DNA from: an uncultured Burkholderiales bacterium
GTDB lineage: Bacteria; Pseudomonadota; Gammaproteobacteria; Burkholderiales; Burkholderiaceae_C
Direction of reading: 5' to 3'
Length of the DNA stretch: 33,784 bases
Assembly (NCBI GenBank): GCA_937873395.1
Contig: CALMYH010000167.1
Location: forward strand, 1 to 33,784
Every line of letters begins with the position of its first letter. The first letter of the stretch is position 1. This document shows, in pieces, positions 8,668 through 16,310 of this stretch. The position numbers and the translations under genes were made by a program. The notes beneath the pieces are model-generated. The model had not been told where the DNA came from. It saw nothing but the letters and a program-made list of their open reading frames with translations, and made no database searches.

Positions 8668-8702
8668 ATCGTATTGGTCGAGTCTTTTTTGGGAGGTGAG
8701 TT

Positions 8703-8930
8703 GTGCTTGGTGTTTACGCGGTGCCGAATGTGCCTGGACGGGTGTTCGCGGGCCGTCAAATGGATGGGTCGGTGCGGATCAAGAAGCCCGAGGGGTTCGC
8801 TCATGAAGAGCTGGTCTTCGGCGTGGCCCGGATTGTTGGCGCCCGCATTGACTTTCCGACAAAGGACTGGATTGTCCCACCCGAGCGTGTGGAGTTGTTT
8901 GAGCTGGTGATGGAACGAATTTGCGTGTGA
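8703..8930 (+). CDS. Conserved-looking small protein, 75 residues
   Basis: Starts at GTG (8,703), preceded by GGGAGGTGAG at 8,689-8,698, a strong ribosome-binding site. Sequence is compact and mixed alpha/beta (LGVYAVPNVPGRVFAGRQMD ... DWIVPPERVELFELVM). It follows the LPD7 gene by 35 bases on the same strand, so likely one transcript and a plasmid accessory role. No family recognised. The next ~160 bases to 9,097 contain no gene. Confidence 0.6.
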   Translation: MLGVYAVPNVPGRVFAGRQMDGSVRIKKPEGFAHEELVFGVARIVGARIDFPTKDWIVPPERVELFELVMERICV

Positions 8931-9097
8931 GACAACGTCAAGGGGGGATTTGTGAGCGCAAAGATCGGAGGCCTTGCTAGGCGCTGCTGAACCTCCTTCT
9001 CGTAAACATTTGCCACCTCCAGCTCATCAAAGTCTCTACTTCTCAATACGATGGTTTTCTGGGGGGATTACCCCTGCCCCCTGCAGCCGAGGCGGCG

Positions 9098-10150
9098 TTA
9101 GATGGTAGCCAAGGTCATCTGCACCTGGGCGAGGTATCCGTACAGTTCTCGGTAGCGGCTCGGTGTGCTTCCACACATGCGGTTGAACAGTGTGCGAAAG
9201 TGTGGGAGATCGCTGTAGCCCACAGTCACCGCCACGCTCTCGACGCTGTTCGGTGTTGATTCCAGCAGCACGCGCGCGCGCTGCATGCGCACCTCCTGCA
9301 GGTAGGCTAGCGGCGAATAGCCTGTGGCAGCGCGAAAGCGCCGCTCGAAGGTCCTGCGAGACAGCCTCGCATAAGCCGCCGCTGCGATCAGGCAATCGGC
9401 TTCCGCGAAGTGCGAAGCGATGTGCCGTTGAGCCCGGGACACCTGAGCGTCACCATGATCCGTAGCGGGCAGAAAGGCACTGAACCCGGGGCTCGTGAGC
9501 GTTGGCCACGTGGTCGCGAAAAGCCGAGCCAACTCCACCGCATGCTCGCCGCCGGAAAACCGCGCCACCAGCAGCAACACCATGGACTGCCAAGCCGTGC
9601 CACCAGCCGTGGTGAGCAGGCGGCTGCCGGCGCCCGCGGGCTGCACCTGGGCCGTGCGCAAGAAGTTGACTCGGCGATAGTTGCCGGCCATGGCGTCCAG
9701 CATCGCCCAGTGGGTGGTTGCATCCCGCCCATCGAGCAGCCCCGTTTCGGCGAGCAGCGCGACCCCGGTGGAAATGCCCACCACCATCGCGCCGCGCTCA
9801 TGCTGTCGAGCGATCCATTGGACAAAGGGCGTCCACGGCGCCGACCAACCCGAGCGACCAAAGCGCACCGATTCTTCGAACATGGCCGGTACGATCACCA
9901 CGTCGGGCCGGTAGAGCGGGTCGTCAAGAGACACCTCTGGCAGCAGTCGAGCCCCCATGAAACAGCTCACCGGCTGACCGGTCCGTCCTACCACCTCGAC
10001 CTCAAAATCGCCCTCAGCCCGCTCTCTGCCTTCGAGACCGGCCCACAGCGAGCCCGCGGCACGCAGCATATCCGCCGGACCCATGATGGTCCACCCCAGC
10101 GCATGTTCGGGAGCCAGGATGGCGATCTTGACCGCGCCCCTTGGTTTCAT
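9098..10150 (-). CDS. GlxA-like regulator: DJ-1/PfpI domain plus AraC HTH
   Basis: 350 residues. The N-terminal ~190 form a DJ-1/PfpI-like amidotransferase-type sensor (VKIAILAPEHALGW ... DVVIVPAM ... GISTGVALLAETGLLDGR), and the C-terminal ~100 an AraC-type double helix-turn-helix (YARLSRRTFERRFRAATGYSP and VAVTVGYSDLPHFRTLFNR). In the GlxA group the sensor domain usually binds amino or quaternary-amine metabolites. Its ATG comes one base after the permease stop, so it is the last gene of the ABC-importer operon and presumably controls it or the BMC operon in response to the imported compound. Target sites not identified. Confidence 0.9.
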   Translation of the reverse strand: MKPRGAVKIAILAPEHALGWTIMGPADMLRAAGSLWAGLEGRERAEGDFEVEVVGRTGQPVSCFMGARLLPEVSLDDPLYRPDVVIVPAMFEESVRFGRSGWSAPWTPFVQWIARQHERGAMVVGISTGVALLAETGLLDGRDATTHWAMLDAMAGNYRRVNFLRTAQVQPAGAGSRLLTTAGGTAWQSMVLLLVARFSGGEHAVELARLFATTWPTLTSPGFSAFLPATDHGDAQVSRAQRHIASHFAEADCLIAAAAYARLSRRTFERRFRAATGYSPLAYLQEVRMQRARVLLESTPNSVESVAVTVGYSDLPHFRTLFNRMCGSTPSRYRELYGYLAQVQMTLATI

Positions 10151-10151
10151 T

Positions 10152-10946
10152 TCACTGCCAGCGCAGCAGCCGTCTTTCGATCGCAGTCATCGACCAGGTC
10201 ACACTCATGCCCAGAAGAGACAGCACCAGCAGCAAGGCCATCACGCCGTTCATGTTGAAGGTCGACCCCAAGTAAGCCAGGGTCTGACCGAGACCGTGTT
10301 CTGCCGCGATGATCTCGCCCCCCACCACACCCAGCATGGCGTAGATCAGGCCAAGGCGAAGACCGGAGAAGATCACCGGTACCGCACTGGGCAGCGTCAC
10401 CTGACTGAACATTTGCCATGAGGATGCACCCAGCGTCTTCGTCAGCGTGACATGGTCCTGGTTGAGACTGCGCATGCCGGCCACGGTGCTGGAGAGCACG
10501 ATGAAGAACGCCAGCGAAAAGCCAATCGCGATCTTTGAAGCGACGCCCAGACCGAACCACAAGATGAACAAAGGTGCCAGCGCGATGCGTGGCATGGCAT
10601 TGAACGCCGTGAGGTACGGGTCCATAAACCGCTCTAGCCTCGGCATGGAGACAAACAGCAAGCCGGTGAGGATTGCAGCGATGCTGCCGAGCACGAAAGA
10701 AACGAAGGTGCCCAGCAGCGTCCAGCCGAGCTCGATCCACAGTTTGTGGGACAAGACCATGTTGCTCCAGAGGAACTGGCCGATGCCTGTGGGTTGGCCG
10801 ACAAAGGTAGGGTCCACATAGCCGTTTCGGGCGGCCAGCTCCCACGCCAATAGCACGACCGTGACCAAGGCGATATGCGGTACCAACAAAAGAACAGGCG
10901 AAAGAACAACGCCTCTTACCGGTGGTGTGGTGCTTTCAGTGCTCAT
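10152..10946 (-). CDS. ABC importer permease, NitT/TauT (SsuC/TauC) family
   Basis: 264 residues from the ATG at 10,946, with six hydrophobic segments and the EAA-type loop (LGASSWQMFSQVTLPSAVPVIFSG, split by the consensus Gly) that docks on the ATPase. This family transports nitrate, taurine, alkanesulfonates, aromatic acids and thiamine precursors. The start is chosen over a longer frame because the 5' extension lacks membrane character and this ATG follows a GGATG-type leader inside the end of the ATPase gene (11-base overlap), typical of coupled ABC operons. Confidence 0.9.
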   Translation of the reverse strand: MSTESTTPPVRGVVLSPVLLLVPHIALVTVVLLAWELAARNGYVDPTFVGQPTGIGQFLWSNMVLSHKLWIELGWTLLGTFVSFVLGSIAAILTGLLFVSMPRLERFMDPYLTAFNAMPRIALAPLFILWFGLGVASKIAIGFSLAFFIVLSSTVAGMRSLNQDHVTLTKTLGASSWQMFSQVTLPSAVPVIFSGLRLGLIYAMLGVVGGEIIAAEHGLGQTLAYLGSTFNMNGVMALLLVLSLLGMSVTWSMTAIERRLLRWQ

Positions 10947-11784
10947 CCGAGTGCCTCCATCCTTGTTCCAGCGTGGTCCAGATGCGTGCGTACAGTTCGT
11001 GGAAGTGGGGCTCCTTCTGCAGCTCGCGCACACTGCGTGGTCGGGGGAGGTCGATCGGCAGATCGGCGACGATGCGCCCGGGCCGGGCGCTCATCACGAT
11101 CACACGGTCCGATATCGCGATCGCCTCGGCCAGATCGTGGGTGATGAACAGCACCGTGCGTTGTTCCTGCTGCCACAACTCCACCAGCAGCTCTTCGAGC
11201 GTGAGCTTGGTCTGGGCATCCAGCGCACCGAACGGCTCGTCCATCATGAGATACGGTGCGTCGAGCGCGAAGGTCCGGGCCAGTGCGCAGCGCTGCCGCA
11301 TCCCGTGCGACAGGTGCTTGGGGTAGCTGTCCTCAAAGCCTGCCAGGCCCACGCGCTGCAGCAAGTCTCGCGCTCGGGCCTGCCGCTCCTTCGGCGCCAC
11401 GCCACGGATCTGCATCCCGTATTCGGCATTGCCGAGCGCCGTTCGCCAGGGAAGCAGGGAATCACGGGCCAGCATGTAAGCGATTCGAGAATCACCCAGC
11501 CTAGGCGCGCTGCCACCCAGGCGCAGTGTCCCACCATGCGGTGCAGAAACCAGCCCCGCCAGCAGGTTCAGCATGGTGGTCTTGCCACAGCCGCTGGGGC
11601 CGACGATGGAAACGAACTGCCCCTGGGGGATCGTCAGCGAAACCCCTCCGATGACGGTTCGGCCATCGAAGGCGAGCTCTAGATCCCGGACCTCAATGGC
11701 AATCTCTCGAGTTGCCTGTACCTTGGCAGCCGCTTCTGTGACGGCTGTGAACTTCGACAATGCGTGAACGTTGGCCATGCCCAT
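10936..11784 (-). CDS. ABC importer ATPase, NitT/TauT (SsuB/TauB) family
   Basis: 282 residues from the ATG at 11,784, which has GAGGCGG just upstream. Motifs in order: Walker A GPSGCGKTT (about residue 85), Q-loop region ARDSLLPW, signature LSHGMRQR, Walker B YLMMDEPFGALD, and H-loop LFITHD. The signature has His in place of the usual Gly (LSGGxxQR), as in a minority of otherwise normal family members. It powers the adjacent permease. A second ATG six bases downstream is a possible alternative start. Confidence 0.92.
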   Translation of the reverse strand: MGMANVHALSKFTAVTEAAAKVQATREIAIEVRDLELAFDGRTVIGGVSLTIPQGQFVSIVGPSGCGKTTMLNLLAGLVSAPHGGTLRLGGSAPRLGDSRIAYMLARDSLLPWRTALGNAEYGMQIRGVAPKERQARARDLLQRVGLAGFEDSYPKHLSHGMRQRCALARTFALDAPYLMMDEPFGALDAQTKLTLEELLVELWQQEQRTVLFITHDLAEAIAISDRVIVMSARPGRIVADLPIDLPRPRSVRELQKEPHFHELYARIWTTLEQGWRHSDEH

Positions 11785-11791
11785 ATCCGCC

Positions 11792-12775
11792 TCAGAAAAG
11801 ACGGCCGGCATCAAAAGCCTTGTCGATTTGGCCGGTCTGGAACAGGTAGTCGGCCGCGGCCTGAACCGCCTCTGGCTTCACGGCCACCACCATGTTGGAG
11901 CGAAACCGCTCGACCGAACTCTTGAGCACTTCATCGCCTTTTGGCATGTCGATGCGGTAGTACTTGAACGTGATCTGCATCAGCTCGTCGGTATTGGCCG
12001 GATCGGTGACAAAGCGCTCGGCGTCATGCAAGGCCCTGCGAAACGCCGCAACCGTTGATGCGTTCTTTTGCACGAAGTCGCTTCGCATCACATACAACCC
12101 ACCAGCGCCATTGAGGTTGGTCAGCACCGCAGGCCCCTGGTTTTTGGCGGGAAGAACAGCCACACGGCAGGTCTTCATCACATCGCAGAATCCGTCGAAG
12201 GGCACAAAGCTCATCACCGCGTCGACCTGCTTGTTCAGCAGCGCGGGGTAGCCGGTATTGGGAGCGCCGACCGCGACAAAGGTCACGTCATCTGCTTTGA
12301 GTCCCGCATCCAGCAGCATGGATTTCACCTGGAACTCGGGAGCGGCGCCGCGTGCGGTGACGCCTATCTTCTTGCCCTTTAGGTCAGCCATGATGGCCGG
12401 GTAGGGCTTGTCGGCACTGGCCATCATCTGCGCACCCACGATCAGCATGAATGGGCTCGCATCAAACATGCCCGCCACGATCTTTAGATCGGCACCGCGT
12501 GCGGCGGACTGGATGGCCACCTCGGAGGGTGCCAGCGCGACGTGGATGCCACCTGCGAGCAACGTCTGCACGCCCAGTGGCGCGGTGGGAATGGTCTGGA
12601 TGGTGCACTTCACACCGTTTTTGTCGCAGTAACCCTTCTCGAGGGCGACACGGGCGAGCGTGCCGATCACCCCAGGAGGATCCTGAATGCGAATCTCCGG
12701 GGTCTGGGCGTGGGAAAAACTGCAAGTGGCCAGCAAAGCGGCCAGGGTGGCGTAGCGCCAGTGGGAAATGGTCAT
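11792..12775 (-). CDS. Periplasmic substrate-binding protein, NMT1/TauA-like
   Basis: 327 residues with a Sec signal peptide ending near SHA at residue 23, then a type II periplasmic binding fold of the NMT1/THI5/SsuA-TauA group (IRIQDPPGVIGTLARVALEKG at the start of domain 1; a GKKIGVTARGAAPEF hinge-side segment). Cysteines in GYCDKNGVKC and GFCDVMKTC may form disulfides. It is the first gene of the importer operon, divergent from the LysR gene, and delivers the ligand to the ABC permease. The ligand cannot be read from sequence: sulfonates, aromatic acids and heterocycles are all known in the family. Confidence 0.9.
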   Translation of the reverse strand: MTISHWRYATLAALLATCSFSHAQTPEIRIQDPPGVIGTLARVALEKGYCDKNGVKCTIQTIPTAPLGVQTLLAGGIHVALAPSEVAIQSAARGADLKIVAGMFDASPFMLIVGAQMMASADKPYPAIMADLKGKKIGVTARGAAPEFQVKSMLLDAGLKADDVTFVAVGAPNTGYPALLNKQVDAVMSFVPFDGFCDVMKTCRVAVLPAKNQGPAVLTNLNGAGGLYVMRSDFVQKNASTVAAFRRALHDAERFVTDPANTDELMQITFKYYRIDMPKGDEVLKSSVERFRSNMVVAVKPEAVQAAADYLFQTGQIDKAFDAGRLF

Positions 12776-12831
12776 GCGTTGTCTCCTGTTGTCATGCGCT
12801 GGACTGCTTTGTTCCAGCGTCGAAGCAATTG

Positions 12832-12888
12832 TAGACGCAGCCCATGTATTGCGTCTAATGCAAATTGCGTTGCTACTTTTTGCAATTT
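12832..12888. promoter_or_regulatory. Two perfect inverted repeats: candidate LysR operators
   Basis: Between the divergent importer and LysR genes lie TAGACGC (12,832-12,838) with GCGTCTA (12,851-12,857), spacer 12, and AAATTGC (12,862-12,868) with GCAATTT (12,882-12,888), spacer 13. Interrupted dyads with T-N11-A-like geometry are the usual binding sites of LysR proteins, which regulate the divergent gene and themselves. The second repeat ends 17 bases before the LysR start codon, fitting autoregulation; the first lies nearer the importer promoter. Confidence 0.7.
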
Positions 12889-12905
12889 CTGCACAATCTC
12901 AAGCG

Positions 12906-13874
12906 ATGAACATTCGCAAGCTTGCTCATCTGCTGGCGGTCATAGAAAGCCGCAGCCTGCGCTCGGCCGCCGACATGGTGCATCTGTCTCAACCTGCCTT
13001 GACTCGCAGCCTGCAGTCTCTGGAAGAGGAACTGGGCATTCAGTTGCTGGACCGCATGTATGGCCGTGTTGTGCCAACCGCGCACAGTGCTCCAGTCGTG
13101 GAGCACATACGCAAGCTGCTCTCCGAGGCGCGCGCGCTGCAGGAGTCCGTGCGCCGGATCAAGGGATTGGAGGAAGGCGAAATCCGTGTCGGTTTCGGCC
13201 CTTTTGCTGCAGTCGCGGCGCTTCGCGCTGTTTCCAGCGAGCTGGTGTCGCACTACCCCCGGTTGGGGCTTCGCATTGAACTTGCCAATTCGCCGTTGCT
13301 GATCGAACTGCTACTGCAAGACAGGCTCGACCTCGTGGTTTGCGATTCCAGGTACTTGGTTGACGGCGATGTCCAGGTCATCAAGCTGCCGCGCCAGCCC
13401 ATGGCATTCGCCGTAGGAAAGACAAACCCGCTTCGCCGGCGCCGTGGCCGGCTGACCATGGATGACCTGCGTCAGCACCCTATCGGAGCGCCCACACTGC
13501 CTGCGGACCTTCTGGCCACCTTTCGCGAACATGGCTTCGACGACTTTCCGACGGTAGCATGCGACGAAATGCGTGTGCTGCTGGATCTGTCTGCCAACAC
13601 GTCGATGGTGGCGATGCTGCCGCAGCTTGTTGTCGATGGTCTGGGTAGGGAGCAGGGTGTTGCCGCGCTTCCCGTCGACGTGCCTTTTGATCCTTTTGCC
13701 TATCCGTGCATCATGCACCCTAAGGGCCGCACCCTTGGACCAGCGGCCACCATGTTGATGGAACTGGTGCACAAGCGGTTGTCTCAGGTGCCCGATGGCG
13801 GCCCTGCCATGCTCAAACCCTTGAAGGCAGCGCGGCGGCGCGGCTCAGCCACGTCAGCGCGACAAGGCCGGTGA
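12906..13874 (+). CDS. LysR-family transcriptional regulator
   Basis: 322 residues. The N-terminal HTH is typical (LAHLLAVIESRSLRSAADMV, LSQPALTRSLQSLEEELG), followed by the effector-binding PBP2-like domain (EIRVGFGPFAAVAALRAV ...). The start at 12,906 (MNIRKLAHLL) is chosen because family members begin about here; the open frame upstream contains the operator repeats. Divergent from the importer and likely regulates it, and perhaps the BMC operon. Its last 62 bases overlap the convergent MFS gene tail to tail. Confidence 0.92.
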   Translation: MNIRKLAHLLAVIESRSLRSAADMVHLSQPALTRSLQSLEEELGIQLLDRMYGRVVPTAHSAPVVEHIRKLLSEARALQESVRRIKGLEEGEIRVGFGPFAAVAALRAVSSELVSHYPRLGLRIELANSPLLIELLLQDRLDLVVCDSRYLVDGDVQVIKLPRQPMAFAVGKTNPLRRRRGRLTMDDLRQHPIGAPTLPADLLATFREHGFDDFPTVACDEMRVLLDLSANTSMVAMLPQLVVDGLGREQGVAALPVDVPFDPFAYPCIMHPKGRTLGPAATMLMELVHKRLSQVPDGGPAMLKPLKAARRRGSATSARQGR

Positions 13875-15018
13875 GCGCCAGCGTGGCAGCGCACCAGAGT
13901 GTGGTCGCGTAGGTGCCGCTGGCATCTCGCACCCATCCCCCTGCCCAGGTGCCCATGGCGCCGGCCATGAAGCCGAAGAAATAGATCTCGGCAATCCTTC
14001 GTCCAGCCTGTGCTGCAACGGTCTGCTCTCGAACGATGACCGCATAACCCGGCAGGTAGGCGCCGAAACCCACACCGACCACCGCCGCCGACACAGCTGT
14101 TCCCGCGTAATGCCCATGTGTGGCCGCCAGCAGAAGCAGCCCCGCGACATGGATCAGAGACAGCAGCAAAACGGTGAGCAGCGATCCCCAGCGCCGAAAC
14201 AGCAGTGGCGCCACCAGGCGTGAAGCCAGGCTGGCGCCCAGCAGCATTGATACCAGCGCGGCAGCGCGGACCACCGGTATGCCCATCTCCTCGGCCGCTG
14301 CCGTGAGATGGCCGATCACCATGAAGGTCGCCAGATTCGACAGCGCCAGGCACAGACCAAGTGACATCAATCGAGGACTGGCCGGTCGCATGGAAGCGGC
14401 ACATCCGGCACCACCTTCGGTGATGACGGGCGCTGGTCGGCGAAACGCGCAGGAACAAGCCAGCAGAACACAGCCGGAGGCGACGCCCAGCACGAACAAA
14501 GTGTTGCGCCACCCATGCTCGGCGGCAAACCAGCGCATCCAGGGCGGCACCAGCAGACCACCCAATCCCTGACCGCTCGCGGCAATCGACAGCGACAGCG
14601 CACGGTACCTGACGAACCACTGGCTGACCGCGGCCGACAACGCCGTGAAAAAAACACCCTGTCCGCAAGCTCCCACCAAAAGACCGAAGGCCAGGTACAG
14701 GCGACCTAGGTCGGTGGCCCAGGCCGCCAGACAAAGACCGGATCCGATGCAGCCGGCGGCAATCAGTGCGAGCGGAAAAAAACCAAACCGATCGTGCAGG
14801 CGTCCGATGACCAGACCGGAAATCCCGGCGCCCGCGAGCACCGATGCGTGAACCGACGCCACTGCGGCGGTGCTTTGGCCCAGATCCGCGGCAATGGGCC
14901 TGAGCAGGATGGGAACGACCGTGGCAGCCCCGAACCCAATCGACGCCATGAGGAGCGTGACCGCTGCGATCCACCAGCTGTAGGCGGAATCGACCCGAGA
15001 AGTGACAAAGGAGGACAT
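13813..15018 (-). CDS. MFS transporter, 12 membrane segments
   Basis: 401 residues from the ATG at 15,018, which follows GGAGG-like TTCT-poor leader poorly but is the first start before the initial membrane helix (WWIAAVTLLMASIGFGAATV). About 12 hydrophobic helices, with the family A motif seen as GRLHDRFGFFP between helices 2 and 3. Resembles oxalate/formate-antiporter or monocarboxylate-type facilitators. Located between the LysR gene and the BMC operon, it may import substrate or export a product of the BMC pathway. Longer 5' frame (to 15,159) is judged non-coding because it is hydrophilic and atypical. Confidence 0.85.
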   Translation of the reverse strand: MSSFVTSRVDSAYSWWIAAVTLLMASIGFGAATVVPILLRPIAADLGQSTAAVASVHASVLAGAGISGLVIGRLHDRFGFFPLALIAAGCIGSGLCLAAWATDLGRLYLAFGLLVGACGQGVFFTALSAAVSQWFVRYRALSLSIAASGQGLGGLLVPPWMRWFAAEHGWRNTLFVLGVASGCVLLACSCAFRRPAPVITEGGAGCAASMRPASPRLMSLGLCLALSNLATFMVIGHLTAAAEEMGIPVVRAAALVSMLLGASLASRLVAPLLFRRWGSLLTVLLLSLIHVAGLLLLAATHGHYAGTAVSAAVVGVGFGAYLPGYAVIVREQTVAAQAGRRIAEIYFFGFMAGAMGTWAGGWVRDASGTYATTLWCAATLALTGLVALTWLSRAAALPSRV

Positions 15019-15218
15019 GGCCCCAAATGTGGCATCGGGCAATGAATCGCGCGCGTTGCCTGGGTGCTCATTGGCGCAAAACCCCTCGTCCGGAGGTCGC
15101 GCGCGCGCCGCTTCGCGGTCGCCGCCCAGGGGATCAAAGTTGTCGCAATCGCCGCTCACGCGCTGAACCGGCTGAGACGAACAATGCTCACACAGTCACG
15201 GAGCAAGGAAGCGCAGAG
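15019..15218. promoter_or_regulatory. Divergent promoter region of MFS gene and BMC operon
   Basis: 200 bp between two divergent starts must hold both promoters. I see no clear -35/-10 pair and no copy of the two inverted repeats found upstream of the LysR gene. AAGGAAG at 15,205-15,211 is the probable ribosome-binding site of the dioxygenase gene. Confidence 0.45.
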
Positions 15219-16301
15219 ATGAAATACCAGCACATCGACGTACAGCGGATCACACCCACCATCGGTGCCCTCGTAAGCGGCGTGGACCTCAATGCAGTAA
15301 AGAGCGCCGCGGTCTACGAAGAGATTCGTCAGGCACTGTGGGACAACAAGGTCATCTTCTTTCGCAAGCAGGCCCTTACCCCTCAGGCCCACCTCGCGCT
15401 GGGCCGCGTCTTCGGCGACATGGAAAAGCACGAGTTTTTCCCGCACGTCGAAGGCGCAGCCGAAATTCAGATCATCTCGAACACCGGTCGCAAGTCTCCC
15501 GATACGGACCGTTGGCATGCGGACTGCACGTTCCGCGAGAAGCCAAACGCGGTGTCCATCTTGCGCGCGGTAGACATTCCTCCCGAAGGTGGAGACACCA
15601 TGTGGGCCTGCATGCACAGCGCGTTCGAGGCACTGGACGAGCCCATGAAAAACATGCTGCTGCAACTCGATGCAGAGCACGACATCTCGCACGCCTTCCG
15701 TCGAATGGGTTACACGGGTGAAGCGCGACAGCTCGACGCCAGCAACCCCCCTTACATCCACCCTGCGGTGATTAACCACCCCATCACCGGCAAGCTCACC
15801 CTGTTCGTCAACTCGGTCTGGACAAAGCGATTCACCAACCTGACCGACCGCTATGGTGAAAACCTGCTGCGACTGCTCAACGAATGGGTGAGCAAGCCCG
15901 AGTTCCAGGTGCGTTTTCGCTGGGAGCCCGATTCTGTGGCGATATGGGACAACCTCGCAACCCAGCACTATGCGGTGTTCGACTACGCAGGCCAAGCGCG
16001 CACGATGAACCGCGTGACCTGCGAACCCACGCGCGTTCGCCTCGACGCCCGGCCTCAGGCATCCCGCCCGGCACCGATCGAACGATTTGGCCATGCGCCC
16101 TCCATGATGGCGGCCATGCGTCCGGAGATGTCTTCGGGCATGGCGGCTTCGCCCACCGTTGCCAAAGGTGCTGGCCCCTTGCTGGATGAGGACCAACTGC
16201 GCGCGTTGCCGGAACCCGAACGCCGTGCCGTGCGGGCGGTGTTCGAAGCCATTGCCTCGCTCGACCTCGACGAGATCGCTCGCCGCGGCGCCCGGATGTA
16301 A
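15219..16301 (+). CDS. TauD-family Fe(II)/2-oxoglutarate dioxygenase with C-terminal BMC-targeting tail
   Basis: 360 residues. Residues 1-275 are a complete TauD/TfdA-type dioxygenase: iron ligands His100 and Asp102 (WHADCTF) and His250 (TQHYA), 2-oxoglutarate contacts Thr127 (GGDT) and Arg261, and Arg265 at the position of TauD Arg270. Such enzymes hydroxylate a carbon next to a sulfonate, sulfate ester or ether, which then splits to an aldehyde or ketone. His71 matches TauD His70 (sulfonate contact), but Tyr73 and Asn95, which hold the taurine amine, are Phe74 and Thr96. Unlike TauD (283 residues) it has an ~85-residue extension: a Pro/Ala/Met-rich linker (276-320), then an amphipathic helix at about 321-357 (ERRAVRAVFEAIASL), the layout of a microcompartment encapsulation peptide. 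First gene of the shell operon. Confidence 0.9.
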   Translation: MKYQHIDVQRITPTIGALVSGVDLNAVKSAAVYEEIRQALWDNKVIFFRKQALTPQAHLALGRVFGDMEKHEFFPHVEGAAEIQIISNTGRKSPDTDRWHADCTFREKPNAVSILRAVDIPPEGGDTMWACMHSAFEALDEPMKNMLLQLDAEHDISHAFRRMGYTGEARQLDASNPPYIHPAVINHPITGKLTLFVNSVWTKRFTNLTDRYGENLLRLLNEWVSKPEFQVRFRWEPDSVAIWDNLATQHYAVFDYAGQARTMNRVTCEPTRVRLDARPQASRPAPIERFGHAPSMMAAMRPEMSSGMAASPTVAKGAGPLLDEDQLRALPEPERRAVRAVFEAIASLDLDEIARRGARM

Positions 16302-16310
16302 GGAGGCGGC

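Noticed and set aside
12768-12905. Longer LysR start with a hydrophobic N-terminus
   Set aside because: The region carries the operator dyads and the divergent promoter; LysR proteins begin at the HTH, as with the ATG at 12,906.
15027-15218. Extended N-terminus for the dioxygenase
   Set aside because: The frame is open to 15,027, but the TauD family starts about where the ATG at 15,219 does, the extension is basic and unstructured, and AAGGAAG lies just before 15,219. A role as an N-terminal cargo tag was considered; it shows no amphipathic helix.
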